Source of the DNA: an uncultured Paracoccaceae bacterium | Lineage (GTDB): Bacteria; Pseudomonadota; Alphaproteobacteria; Rhodobacterales; Rhodobacteraceae | Assembly: GCA_947497985.1 (NCBI GenBank) | Contig: CANMIX010000014.1 | Coordinates: 78,355-142,354, forward strand | DNA: 64,000 nt | Direction of reading: 5' to 3' | In this document: positions 56,343 through 64,000 of the stretch, piece by piece | How the letters are laid out: every line of letters starts with the position of its first letter | Position numbering within the stretch: position 1 is the stretch's first letter | Position numbers and translations under genes: made by a program | The notes under the pieces: generated by a model | The model's database searches: none | What the model saw: only the letters and a program-made list of their open reading frames with translations | Told to the model about the DNA's origin: nothing

Positions 56343-57325
56343 GCGATCCGATCACCATAATTGGCGGCGGCATCGTCGGCCTATGTGTCGCAACCGAGCT
56401 GACGGCGCGCGGTGTACCGGTACGGATCTGTGAAAAAGCAGACGCCCCCGGCCCCCAGGCCTGTTCCTGGTGGGCGGCAGGCATGCTTGCCCCATTTTGC
56501 GAAGGTGAAAGCGCCGAAGAACCCGTCGTGCGCCTCGGTCAGGAAGCCGCTGATTGGTGGGAGCGCCAAGGAGTGCGAGTGATCCGCAATGGATCCCTTG
56601 TGGTGGCTCTGGGACGTGACCGACGCGAATTGGCGCGGTTTTCACGCAGAACCGACGGCCACCGCCACCTGGACTCGAATGCAATCGCGGACATCGAACC
56701 CGATCTGGGCGGCCGGTTTTCAGAGGCGCTGGCCTTTGATGACGAGGCCCATATTACCCCGCGTGCGGCTCTGGCGGAGTTGTGGGATGGGTTGGTGGCG
56801 CGCGACGTGGAATTCACCACCGAACCTCCCGCTACCGGACGTATCATCGATTGCCGTGGTCTGGCTGCGCAGGATGAATTGAAAGACCTGCGCGGTGTCA
56901 AAGGTGAGATGGTGATCCTGCGCAGCAATGAGGTAAAACTTCACCGCCCGGTTCGTCTGTTGCATCCCCGATTCCCGCTTTATGTGGTCCCGCGCGGCGA
57001 CGGTGTGTTCATGCTGGGCGCGACCCAGATCGAAAGCGGCGAACGCACGCGCGCTACGGTTCGCTCGACACTGGAGCTGTTGACAGCCGCCTTTGCGCTG
57101 CACCCGGCCTTTGGCGAAGCTGAAATTTTGGAAATCGGCGTCGATGCCCGACCCGCGTTTCCCGACAATTTGCCCCGCATTCGCAGACGTGGGCAGCGGA
57201 TATTTGTCAACGGCATGTTCCGCCACGGCTACCTCCTTGCGCCTGCGATGGCGCGCCAGGTTGCAGATTTGATCTGCGACGACATCAAACCGGAGATGAT
57301 GGATGAAGATCACGGTGAATGGTGA
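56339..57325 (+). CDS. thiO: Glycine oxidase ThiO
   Basis: FAD enzyme that oxidises glycine to iminoglycine (dehydroglycine), the nitrogen-carbon donor for thiazole formation by ThiG. The GTG at 56339 overlaps the thiD stop (GTGA) and gives 328 residues, with the FAD motif ITIIGGGIVGLCVATELTARG at the N-terminus; the frame extending upstream is not part of the protein. AHITPRAALAEL and the C-terminal FVNGMFRHGYLLAPAMARQVADLI are typical of DAO-type oxidases. It overlaps thiS by 23 bases. Confidence 0.94.
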   Translation: MSDPITIIGGGIVGLCVATELTARGVPVRICEKADAPGPQACSWWAAGMLAPFCEGESAEEPVVRLGQEAADWWERQGVRVIRNGSLVVALGRDRRELARFSRRTDGHRHLDSNAIADIEPDLGGRFSEALAFDDEAHITPRAALAELWDGLVARDVEFTTEPPATGRIIDCRGLAAQDELKDLRGVKGEMVILRSNEVKLHRPVRLLHPRFPLYVVPRGDGVFMLGATQIESGERTRATVRSTLELLTAAFALHPAFGEAEILEIGVDARPAFPDNLPRIRRRGQRIFVNGMFRHGYLLAPAMARQVADLICDDIKPEMMDEDHGEW

Positions 57326-57500
57326 AGCCAAGACTTTGGACGTCACCAATGTGGCCGAGGCGCTGGTCGCGCTTGGATATGGCGACAGCAAAGTCGCCAC
57401 TGCCCTAAACGAAGACTTTGTTCCTGCAAGTTTGCGCGTCTCCACCGAGCTGTCGGACGGCGATCGTTTGGAAATTGTTGCCCCCCGTCAGGGCGGTTGA
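57303..57500 (+). CDS. thiS: Sulfur carrier protein ThiS
   Basis: Ubiquitin-fold carrier whose C-terminal glycine becomes a thiocarboxylate and gives sulfur to the thiazole. The 65-residue protein begins [14 protein letters not shown] and ends in the required Gly-Gly (APRQGG). Adenylated by ThiF encoded downstream. Confidence 0.96.
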   Translation: MKITVNGEAKTLDVTNVAEALVALGYGDSKVATALNEDFVPASLRVSTELSDGDRLEIVAPRQGG

Positions 57501-57510
57501 GGAGAGCGAT

Positions 57511-58284
57511 ATGCCAAAATTCTACGGAACAGAAATCTCTTCTCGGCTGATGCTGGGGACCGCGCAATACCCCTCTCCGGCGATCCTTGCGGATGCGTTC
57601 AAACGCTCGGGCGCGGGGATTGCCACCGTTTCGGTGCGCCGCGAAGCTGGGGGCGAAAAAGCCGGAAACGCGTTTTGGGATCTGATCAAGGATCTGAACG
57701 TTGCCGTCCTGCCCAATACTGCCGGCTGTCATTCGGTGCGCGAAGCCGTGACCACCGCCCATATGGCGCGCGAGCTGTTCGACACAGACTGGATCAAGCT
57801 GGAAGTCATCGGCCATATGGACACGCTGCAACCAGATCCCTTTGGACTGGTTGAGGCGGCAAAGATCCTGTGTGACGATGGGTTCAAAGTCTTTCCCTAC
57901 ACCACCGAAGACCTGATCCTGGGCGAAAAGCTACTGCACGCGGGCTGCGAGGTTTTGATGCCCTGGGGCGCGCCGATTGGCTCGGGCCTTGGGCTCAACA
58001 ATATTTACGGCCTGCGCAGCATCCGCGCGCAGTTCCCTGATGTGCCCATGGTGATTGATGCAGGCCTTGGCCTGCCAAGTCAGGCCGCCGCGGCAATGGA
58101 AATGGGCTTTGACGCGGTCCTATTGAACACGGCCGTTGCCAAAGCGGGTGACCCGGCTCTGATGGCCGAGGGCTTTGCCCAGGCTGTGGTGTCGGGCCGG
58201 ATGGCCTATGACGCAGACCCGATGGAGCCGCGCGACATGGCGGCCCCTTCGACGCCAGTTATCGGAAAGGCGTTTTTGCAATGA
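57511..58284 (+). CDS. thiG: Thiazole synthase ThiG
   Basis: Builds thiazole phosphate from deoxyxylulose 5-phosphate, dehydroglycine and ThiS thiocarboxylate. The ATG at 57511 has GAGGAG upstream and gives 257 residues. TIM-barrel signs: [50 protein letters not shown] (Schiff-base Lys), [17 protein letters not shown] and [15 protein letters not shown]. Stop overlaps thiE start (ATGA). Confidence 0.97.
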   Translation: MPKFYGTEISSRLMLGTAQYPSPAILADAFKRSGAGIATVSVRREAGGEKAGNAFWDLIKDLNVAVLPNTAGCHSVREAVTTAHMARELFDTDWIKLEVIGHMDTLQPDPFGLVEAAKILCDDGFKVFPYTTEDLILGEKLLHAGCEVLMPWGAPIGSGLGLNNIYGLRSIRAQFPDVPMVIDAGLGLPSQAAAAMEMGFDAVLLNTAVAKAGDPALMAEGFAQAVVSGRMAYDADPMEPRDMAAPSTPVIGKAFLQ

Positions 58285-58877
58285 CCCTGCCCCGTTTCTA
58301 CCCGATCTTTGACCATGTGAATTGGCTGGAACGTTTGGTCCCGCTGGGCATCAAACTGGTGCAACTGCGCATCAAGGACACGCCCATGGACGACGTCCGC
58401 GCACAGCTTTCAGCAGGGCGTGATCTCTGCCGTGAACATGGCGCGATCATGGTGGTGAATGACTATTGGGAGCTGGCGATTGATCTTGGTTGTGACTGGC
58501 TGCATCTGGGACAAGAAGACCTGGACACAGCCGACCTCAAAGCAATCAAAGACGCAGACCTGAAACTGGGCCTGTCGACCCATGATGTCGCTGAGCTGGA
58601 ACGCGCGATAGGTTGCGAGCCTGACTACGTGGCGCTTGGCCCGGTCTATCCAACCATTCTGAAAAAGATGAAGTGGCACCAGCAAGGTGTTGAAAAGCTG
58701 ACAGATTGGAAAACCCGCTTCCCGGATACGCCGCTTGTTGCCATCGGCGGGATGAGTGTTGAACGCGCCCCCGGAGCCTTTGACGCGGGCGCCGATTTGG
58801 TTGCCGCCGTGACGGACATCACCCTTAACAAGGACCCCGAGGGGCGCGTGCGCCAATGGCTGGAGACCTGCGGATGA
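58281..58877 (+). CDS. thiE: Thiamine phosphate synthase ThiE
   Basis: Joins HMP-PP and thiazole phosphate to thiamine phosphate. The 198-residue TIM barrel shows [79 protein letters not shown]. It is on the short side of the family but has all core segments. Overlaps both neighbours by four bases. Confidence 0.95.
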   Translation: MTLPRFYPIFDHVNWLERLVPLGIKLVQLRIKDTPMDDVRAQLSAGRDLCREHGAIMVVNDYWELAIDLGCDWLHLGQEDLDTADLKAIKDADLKLGLSTHDVAELERAIGCEPDYVALGPVYPTILKKMKWHQQGVEKLTDWKTRFPDTPLVAIGGMSVERAPGAFDAGADLVAAVTDITLNKDPEGRVRQWLETCG

Positions 58878-59866
58878 ACCGCTACGCCCGCCAGATTGCC
58901 GTGCCAGAATTCGGCAGCTCCGGACAGGCCGCGCTGAAGCAGGCACGGGTTCTGGTCGTCGGCGCGGGCGGGCTGGCAGCGCCTTTGCTGCCCTATCTTG
59001 CAGGTGCGGGAGTAGGCGAAATCCATGTGGTTGATCCAGACACGGTGGAGCTGTCGAACCTGCACCGCCAGACGCTGTTTCGAGAAGGCGATGTGGGGAC
59101 GCCCAAGGCGGAAGCTGCTGCCAAACATCTGGCGGCACTGAACCTAGCCTGCCATGTGATCCCCCATGTCGGGACATTCGCGCCTGACACGGCCGACACG
59201 CTGTGTTCAAACGTCGATCTGGTGCTCGACTGCGCCGACAGTTTTGCCGCGAGCTATATCGCCTCTGACATCTGTCAAAAGATGCATCTGCCGCTCATCA
59301 GTGCTTCTGTTGTTGGGATGGATGGCTATGTCGGCGGTTTCTGTGGCAGTGCACCGTCGTTGCGCGCGCTCTTTCCCGACCTGCCACGTGCGGCGGGCAC
59401 CTGTGCAACCTTGGGCGTGTTGGGACCGGTTGTCGGGGTCATCGCAACGCTGCAGGCGCAGATGGCGATTGCGGTTCTGACGGAACAGGACCCCAGCCCC
59501 CTTGGCCAGCTTGTGACCTTTGACGCGCGGGGTTTCAGGTTTGGCGGGTTTCGGTTTGACAAAGCCCCCGAGCCGAAGCACCGCCCGGCCTTCATCGCGC
59601 CATCTGACATTCAAAGCGACGATCTGGTCATCGACTTGCGTACGCCCGAAGAAGGGCCGCTGCCGACACCTGACGCGCTCCGCCTCAGCGTCGAAGACCT
59701 TGCCGAAATAGATCCGCCAGCCACTCCCGGCCAGCGCGTTTTGCTGTGCTGCCGCTCGGGCCTTCGCGCCTGGGCTGCGGCCGAAACCCTTGCCCCGCGC
59801 CACGCGGGGCCCATTGCTATGATCGCTTTGGGAGACCAAAGCCCGACTTCGGAGGAAACCCCATGA
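58874..59866 (+). CDS. thiF: ThiS adenylyltransferase ThiF with C-terminal rhodanese-like module
   Basis: Adenylates the C-terminus of ThiS using ATP. The ATG at 58874 overlaps the thiE stop; 330 residues. Residues 1-235 are the E1/MoeB/ThiF fold: nucleotide loop VLVVGAGGLAAPLLPYLAGAGVG, DPDTVELSNLHRQTLF and LVLDCADSFAASY. The usual zinc-binding CxxC pairs are not seen. Residues about 245-325 resemble a rhodanese domain, with LVIDLRTPEE and the active loop CCRSGLRA (Cys-292/293), so it may load sulfur onto ThiS itself. That role is inference; no thiI or iscS gene is in the operon. Confidence 0.92.
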   Translation: MNRYARQIAVPEFGSSGQAALKQARVLVVGAGGLAAPLLPYLAGAGVGEIHVVDPDTVELSNLHRQTLFREGDVGTPKAEAAAKHLAALNLACHVIPHVGTFAPDTADTLCSNVDLVLDCADSFAASYIASDICQKMHLPLISASVVGMDGYVGGFCGSAPSLRALFPDLPRAAGTCATLGVLGPVVGVIATLQAQMAIAVLTEQDPSPLGQLVTFDARGFRFGGFRFDKAPEPKHRPAFIAPSDIQSDDLVIDLRTPEEGPLPTPDALRLSVEDLAEIDPPATPGQRVLLCCRSGLRAWAAAETLAPRHAGPIAMIALGDQSPTSEETP

Positions 59867-60798
59867 AAACAACTTTGACTGCTGCCCTCGCCTTGATGGT
59901 CGCCAGCCCCGCCTTTGCCACCGATAAAATGACACTTCTGCTGGATTGGTTCCTCAACCCCGACCACGGCCCAATCATCGTGGCACAGGAAAACGGTTAC
60001 TTCGCGGATCAGGATCTTGAGGTTGAAATCATCGCCCCTGCCGATCCTGCGGATCCACCGAAACTGGCCGCTGCGGGCAAAGCGGAACTGGCGATTTCCT
60101 ACCAGCCGCAACTGCACCTGCAAGTGGCCGAAGGCCTACCGCTGAAACGTGTGGGCACGCTGGTTGCGACCCCGTTGAACTGCCTCTTGGTACTAAAAGA
60201 CGGCCCAATCCAAGAGATTGCGGATCTGAAGGGTAAGAAAATCGGCTTCTCCGTTGCGGGCGTTGAAGAAGCACTGCTGAGCACGGTTCTGGGCACCCAT
60301 GGCGTTGCCTATGAAGACATCGAGCTGGTCAATGTGAACTGGTCTCTGTCGCCGTCACTGATGTCCGGTCAGGTGGATGCTGTGATCGGGGCCTACCGCA
60401 ACTTTGAACTGAACCAGATGGAAATCGAAGGGGTCGAAGGCCGCTGCTTCTACATCGAAGAAGAAGGGTTGCCGTCCTATGACGAGCTGATCTATGTGGC
60501 CAATCCTGAGCTGATGGACACTGACATGCTGCGCCGCTTCATGGCTGCAACGGAAAAGGCGACCCAGTACATCGTGAACCACCCGGAAGAGAGCTGGGAG
60601 ATTTTCTCCTCCACCTCGACTGAGTTGCAGGACGAGTTGAACGCCAAAGCATGGGTCGACACCCTGCCCCGTTTTGCTCTGCGCCCCGAAGCGCTGGACG
60701 AAGGTCGCTATGCGCGCTTTGAAACCTTCCTGCACGAAGCTGGCCTGATTGATGAGGTGAAGCCGGTTTCTGATCTGGCGGTGGATCTGGGCGAATGA
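59863..60798 (+). CDS. thiY: Thiamine-pyrimidine ABC transporter substrate-binding protein
   Basis: Periplasmic binding protein for an HMP precursor such as formylaminopyrimidine. The ATG at 59863 gives 311 residues with signal peptide MKTTLTAALALMVASPAFA, then the NMT1/THI5-like domain: TLLLDWFLNPDHGPIIVAQENGYF, IIAPADPADPPKLAAAGKAELAISYQPQ, GKKIGFSVAGVEE and VIGAYRNFELNQME. Works with ThiX and ThiZ encoded downstream. Overlaps thiF by four bases. Confidence 0.93.
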   Translation: MKTTLTAALALMVASPAFATDKMTLLLDWFLNPDHGPIIVAQENGYFADQDLEVEIIAPADPADPPKLAAAGKAELAISYQPQLHLQVAEGLPLKRVGTLVATPLNCLLVLKDGPIQEIADLKGKKIGFSVAGVEEALLSTVLGTHGVAYEDIELVNVNWSLSPSLMSGQVDAVIGAYRNFELNQMEIEGVEGRCFYIEEEGLPSYDELIYVANPELMDTDMLRRFMAATEKATQYIVNHPEESWEIFSSTSTELQDELNAKAWVDTLPRFALRPEALDEGRYARFETFLHEAGLIDEVKPVSDLAVDLGE

Positions 60799-61472
60799 TG
60801 CCAGACTACGGATCTACGTTTGGCAAATGGCGTGCGGCGGCTGGGGAGACCTGGCCCGCCTACACCCGCCATGCCTTTGTTGAGGGGATGCGCGATGGCA
60901 CTTTGCCGCGCGCAGCCTTCCTGCACTATCTGGTGCAGGACTATATCTTCCTGATCCATTTCTCCCGCGCTTGGGCATTGGCTGTGACCAAGGCCGAGAC
61001 GATCGAGGAGATGCGCCTGTGTGCCGGAACGGTAAATGCACTGATCGATGAGGAAATGAAACTCCACATCGGGATCTGTGCCGAGGCTGGCATTTCAGAG
61101 GCTGATCTGGCGCGTGCAGAAGAGCGCACCGAAAACCTCGCCTATACACGTTATGTGATGGATGCGGGCCATTCGGGGGATTTCCTTGATCTGCTGGCGG
61201 CACTTGCGCCTTGTGTCATGGGCTATGGTGAAATCGGTGCACGGCTCAAAGCTGAGGCCGCAGAAACACCCTATCAGGACTGGATCGACACTTACGCCAG
61301 CGACGACTATCAGGGCGTCTGTGCTGCCGTGGCAGAGCTGATCGATGGCGCGGTTGCCCGTCGCCTTGGCGATCCCCCAGAAAACACACCTCGTTGGGCG
61401 TCGCTCTGTGATAGGTTCACCGTTGCAACCCGGCTTGAGGTTGGGTTCTGGGACATGGGATTAAAACCTTGA
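60795..61472 (+). CDS. tenA: Aminopyrimidine aminohydrolase/thiaminase II TenA, cysteine type
   Basis: Hydrolyses 4-amino-5-aminomethyl-2-methylpyrimidine to HMP for salvage, and can cleave thiamine. The 225-residue helical protein keeps the active-site set of TenA_C: Asp and Tyr in YLVQDYIFL (about 46-50), Tyr in LAYTRYVM, the nucleophilic Cys in LAALAPCVMGYGEIG, Tyr in ETPYQDWIDTYAS and Glu in ATRLEVGFWDMG. Lies between thiY and thiZ, and overlaps both by four bases. Confidence 0.94.
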   Translation: MMPDYGSTFGKWRAAAGETWPAYTRHAFVEGMRDGTLPRAAFLHYLVQDYIFLIHFSRAWALAVTKAETIEEMRLCAGTVNALIDEEMKLHIGICAEAGISEADLARAEERTENLAYTRYVMDAGHSGDFLDLLAALAPCVMGYGEIGARLKAEAAETPYQDWIDTYASDDYQGVCAAVAELIDGAVARRLGDPPENTPRWASLCDRFTVATRLEVGFWDMGLKP

Positions 61473-62215
61473 AGACCCCACCGGAGCTATTTCTGCGAGG
61501 ACGTGCCTTGATCGGGCAAACCCGGCTGTTTGGCCCGGTGGACATTACGCTGCCTTCGGGGCGTTGGACCTGTCTGCTGGGCCCATCCGGCGTTGGCAAA
61601 AGCACCATTTTGAACCTTCTTGCAGGCCTGAGTGAGGGGATTACGTTTCAAGGCGAGTTCGGTGCCCGTGACCAAGGCCCGCTGGACGGGCGGATTGCCC
61701 TGATGGCGCAGGAAGACCTGCTGTTGCCTTGGCTTGACCTGCCGCACAACGTCGCCCTCGGCGCACGTCTGCGAGGGGATAAGAGCGACCTGAACCGCGC
61801 GGCGAAACTACTGCATGACGTTGGTCTGGGCGACCATCTCGAAAAACGGCCCAAAGCCTTGTCAGGCGGTCAACGCCAACGTGTGGCCTTGGCACGGACC
61901 CTGATGGAGGACCGTCCTGTTGTCCTTCTGGATGAGCCATTCTCAGCCTTGGATGCCCGCACACGCGCCGATATGCAGGATTTGGCGGCAACGATGTTAC
62001 AGGGGCGCACCGTCCTTCATGTGACGCATGACCCAGCAGAAGCGGTGCGCCTTGGTCATCAGATCTTGGTTCTGTCACACGAAGGCCTGACCCAGATTAC
62101 TCCGCCCACAACCCCAACACCCCGGCCTGTCGACGACAGCGAGGTTCTGAAACTCCAGGCTGATCTTTTGAATTTTTTGCGACAGGATCCGACATGCGCC
62201 CAACCGAACATCTGA
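61469..62215 (+). CDS. thiZ: Thiamine-pyrimidine ABC transporter ATP-binding protein
   Basis: ATPase of the ThiXYZ importer. The 248-residue protein has Walker A LLGPSGVGKSTILNLLAGL near residue 36, Q-loop LMAQEDLLLPWLD, signature ALSGGQRQRVALARTLMEDRP, Walker B VVLLDEPFSALDA and switch His VLHVTHDPAEA. The start is TTG at 61469, overlapping the tenA stop (TTGA). The next ATG in frame is past the Walker motifs, so TTG is supported. Its end overlaps tenA2 by 22 bases. Confidence 0.94.
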   Translation: MKTPPELFLRGRALIGQTRLFGPVDITLPSGRWTCLLGPSGVGKSTILNLLAGLSEGITFQGEFGARDQGPLDGRIALMAQEDLLLPWLDLPHNVALGARLRGDKSDLNRAAKLLHDVGLGDHLEKRPKALSGGQRQRVALARTLMEDRPVVLLDEPFSALDARTRADMQDLAATMLQGRTVLHVTHDPAEAVRLGHQILVLSHEGLTQITPPTTPTPRPVDDSEVLKLQADLLNFLRQDPTCAQPNI

Positions 62216-62856
62216 AACACCACAGTCTTGCGGATTGGAAAGCCGCCACCACACATGCGTTTACCGATGCACTGGGGGCCGGCAGTTTGGATTTGGACAA
62301 GATGCGCGGCTACCTGCAACAGGACTACCTGTTCGTCGAAGAATTCGTCCGCCTTTTGGCGGCAGCTATTTCAAACGCACCCACCCTTGCCGATGCGGTA
62401 CCAGCCGCGCAGTTTTTGGCGGTGATCACCGGGCCAGAGAACACCTATTTCCAGCGCAGCCTTGAGGCGTTGAACGTGCCAGAAGCCAAGGGCCACGCCC
62501 CCGAAACCCAAGCCTTTCTGGATCTGATGCGCCGCGCGCGCCTGTCCGGAAACTATGAGGAAATGCTGGCCGTTCTTGTGGTTGCGGAATGGAGCTATCT
62601 GACTTGGGCCACAGCAGTCGAGGACAAGGCCGTGGGATTGCCATTCTGGTTTGCCGAATGGATCACCCTGCACGCAGGTCCAGGCTTTTCCGGCGTCGTC
62701 GAATATCTGCGCAGCCAACTGGATGCGGTCTGGCCTACGCTTTCCCCGGACGCACAGGACAAGGTCACCACCCATTTTGTCACCGCAGTGGAACTTGAAC
62801 GCGCGTTCTTTGATGCCGCCTGGGCCGGTTTCCCTGTGGCGCGTGATACGCCGTGA
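62194..62856 (+). CDS. TenA-family protein lacking the active-site cysteine (TenA_E type)
   Basis: A second TenA homologue of 220 residues, with YLQQDYLFVEEFVRLLAAA matching the Asp-containing helix and VTAVELERAFFDAAW with the C-terminal Glu. At the position of the nucleophilic Cys the sequence is VLVVAEWSYLTWA, with no Cys; a Glu in this stretch is typical of the TenA_E subclass, which hydrolyses formylamino- or aminomethyl-pyrimidine salvage intermediates. It may be catalytically distinct from the first TenA. It starts inside thiZ (ACAGGA upstream) and overlaps thiX by four bases. Confidence 0.85.
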   Translation: MRPTEHLKHHSLADWKAATTHAFTDALGAGSLDLDKMRGYLQQDYLFVEEFVRLLAAAISNAPTLADAVPAAQFLAVITGPENTYFQRSLEALNVPEAKGHAPETQAFLDLMRRARLSGNYEEMLAVLVVAEWSYLTWATAVEDKAVGLPFWFAEWITLHAGPGFSGVVEYLRSQLDAVWPTLSPDAQDKVTTHFVTAVELERAFFDAAWAGFPVARDTP

Positions 62857-63590
62857 AACGCAGCCTGCGTGTGAGCCTGTCGATCCTGTTTGCCCTTGCC
62901 TTTTGGCAGGGGCTTGTGCTGGGTTTCAACCTTCCACGGTTCATTCTGCCGCCCCCCGGTCTTGTCGCAGAAACCCTTTGGAAAAGCCGCACTCTTCTGG
63001 CCGAACACGCCCTGATCACCATATCCGAAGTACTGGCAGGCTTGGTTCTTGGCGCATTGATCGGTGGCATCACCGCCATCTGGCTTGCAGCGTCAAAAAC
63101 GGCGGCGCTGTTGGTGCGTCCATTGTTGGTCTTTTCGCAGACCATTCCTGTCTTTGCCTTGGCACCCCTGCTGACGTTGTGGCTCGGCTACGGGCTGTTG
63201 TCCAAAATCGCGATGGCCTTGTTGATCATTTTCTTCCCGGTCACCTCCGCCTTTTATGACGCCTTGGTTCGCACACCGCCGGGTTGGTTGGGGCTTGCGC
63301 AGGTGATGGGTGCCAACAAATGGCAAACCATGCGCCAGATCCGCATCCCTGCCGCCCTTCCCGGCTTTGCTTCGGGACTGCGCCTGGCCGCCGTTTACGC
63401 GCCGATTGGTGCCATCATCGGTGAATGGGTTGGCGCGTCCAAAGGCCTTGGCTATTTGATGTTGCTGGCAAATGGTCGCGCCAAAATCGACCTGATGTTT
63501 GCGGCACTGCTTGTGCTGGCGGTCTTTACCATGCTCTTGCACGCCAGCGTCGATCGTCTGTGCGCGTGGTTCCTCAAGTCCCGGGTATAA
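62853..63590 (+). CDS. thiX: Thiamine-pyrimidine ABC transporter permease
   Basis: Membrane subunit of the ThiXYZ importer. The 245-residue protein has about six helices (SLSILFALAFWQGLVLGFNLP, HALITISEVLAGLVLGALIGGITA) and the SsuC-type EAA loop ALVRTPPGWLGLAQVMGANKWQTMRQIRIPAALPGF. GTG start at 62853 overlaps the tenA2 stop (GTGA). Last gene of the thi operon; no clear terminator follows in 63591-63761. Confidence 0.93.
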   Translation: MKRSLRVSLSILFALAFWQGLVLGFNLPRFILPPPGLVAETLWKSRTLLAEHALITISEVLAGLVLGALIGGITAIWLAASKTAALLVRPLLVFSQTIPVFALAPLLTLWLGYGLLSKIAMALLIIFFPVTSAFYDALVRTPPGWLGLAQVMGANKWQTMRQIRIPAALPGFASGLRLAAVYAPIGAIIGEWVGASKGLGYLMLLANGRAKIDLMFAALLVLAVFTMLLHASVDRLCAWFLKSRV

Positions 63591-63761
63591 CACAAAAGAT
63601 TGCGCTGGATTTTCAGCACATGTGTACGACTTTAATTGCAGTTCCCTCCCAAAGATGCTCCATTTATGCTGCATCGCGAAAGCGACTATAGCTGAGATGT
63701 TGACCACCCCAAGGGATGGGTCCGTCTGTCGCACGAATTTAAGGTCAGGGAGGACCTCAGG

Positions 63762-64000
63762 ATGACAATTGCACCGGGAACGACATTTGCGCCTGCGCAA
63801 GACTTTGTTGAAAACGCACATATTGATGACGCGAAATATCAAGAACTCTACACGGCATCGGTTACGGACCCTGTTGGATTTTGGGGGGAGCAGGCGAAGC
63901 GGGTTGATTGGATCAAGCCGTTTACCACGGTCAAGGATGTGAGCTTTGCGCCGGGCAACGTCTCGATCAACTGGTTTGCCGATGGCACGCTGAATGTCTC
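63762..64000 (+). CDS. acs: Acetyl-CoA synthetase, 5' part only
   Basis: Activates acetate to acetyl-CoA through acetyl-AMP. Only the first 79 codons are inside the window. The start [22 protein letters not shown] is followed by [49 protein letters not shown], the standard N-terminus of AMP-forming Acs. The ATG has GGGAGGA about 10 bases upstream. Independent of the thi operon (171-base gap), with its own promoter expected. Confidence 0.93.
   Translation, partial: MTIAPGTTFAPAQDFVENAHIDDAKYQELYTASVTDPVGFWGEQAKRVDWIKPFTTVKDVSFAPGNVSINWFADGTLNV

Overview
The window looks like ordinary chromosome of a Rhodobacterales alphaproteobacterium, most likely of the marine Roseobacter group. The basis is by-eye GC-rich coding with AT-rich intergenic gaps, the gene orders yajC-secD-secF-Mth938-ccmABCDG, yfgM-bamB-der, glnB-glnA, ccmI-ruvX and soxBDAG, and many Roseobacter-type small families (DUF1223, DUF1289, hydrolase-OsmC fusion). 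Genus was not determined. I saw no rRNA, tRNA, insertion sequence, prophage or CRISPR array.

Layout. 1-1.65 kb: metabolite repair, with NAD(P)HX epimerase and dehydratase as two abutting reading frames. 1.8-3.6 kb: glnB-glnA nitrogen operon with a strong terminator. 3.8-12.2 kb: mostly single genes (orphan P-loop kinase, short Hsp70, lytic transglycosylase, an unrecognised tail-anchored protein, N-demethylase, Nudix, hydrolase-OsmC fusion, purB). 12.4-16.6 kb: envelope and accessory genes, including an orphan FliG-like protein beside an LpxL-type acyltransferase. 16.6-23 kb, minus strand: cytochrome c maturation ccmABCDG and Sec translocase yajC-secDF. 23.2-29.9 kb: serS, a histone-H1-like helix-hairpin-helix protein, a fatty acid desaturase, then yfgM-bamB-der. 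30.2-35.2 kb: an RND efflux pump with an oversized permease. 35.3-43.3 kb: LysE exporter, thiC behind a TPP riboswitch, Stf0 sulfotransferase, EF-hand protein, Atm1-type ABC exporter, LysM protein. 43.5-45.5 kb: LOG hydrolase, metallophosphoesterase, iron superoxide dismutase. 45.8-51.1 kb: heterotetrameric sarcosine oxidase soxBDAG. 51.3-55.2 kb: ccmI-ruvX-DUF1289, TauE exporter, dusA. 55.3-63.6 kb: a second TPP riboswitch and the long thiamine operon thiD-thiO-thiS-thiG-thiE-thiF-thiY-tenA-thiZ-tenA2-thiX. The window ends inside acs.

How the genes work together. The most coherent system is thiamine supply. thiC (pyrimidine synthesis) and thiDOSGEF (thiazole synthesis and coupling) each sit behind their own TPP riboswitch. 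The second operon also carries a ThiXYZ importer and two different TenA proteins, one with the active-site cysteine and one without, which fits salvage of degraded thiamine pyrimidines. ThiF ends in a rhodanese-like module that may bring sulfur to ThiS. The ccm cluster plus distant ccmI serves cytochrome c assembly, SecDF-YajC, BamB and YfgM serve envelope biogenesis, and SoxBDAG the last steps of glycine betaine catabolism.

Nothing here is clearly a new defence or mobile system. The best candidates for undescribed biology are the tail-anchored unknown protein (7065-8054), the orphan FliG-like protein (13051-14208), the HhH/H1-like protein (24548-25096), the paired TenA enzymes and several well-formed palindromes upstream of genes. 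All searches and alignments remain to be run; family names come from motifs read by eye.
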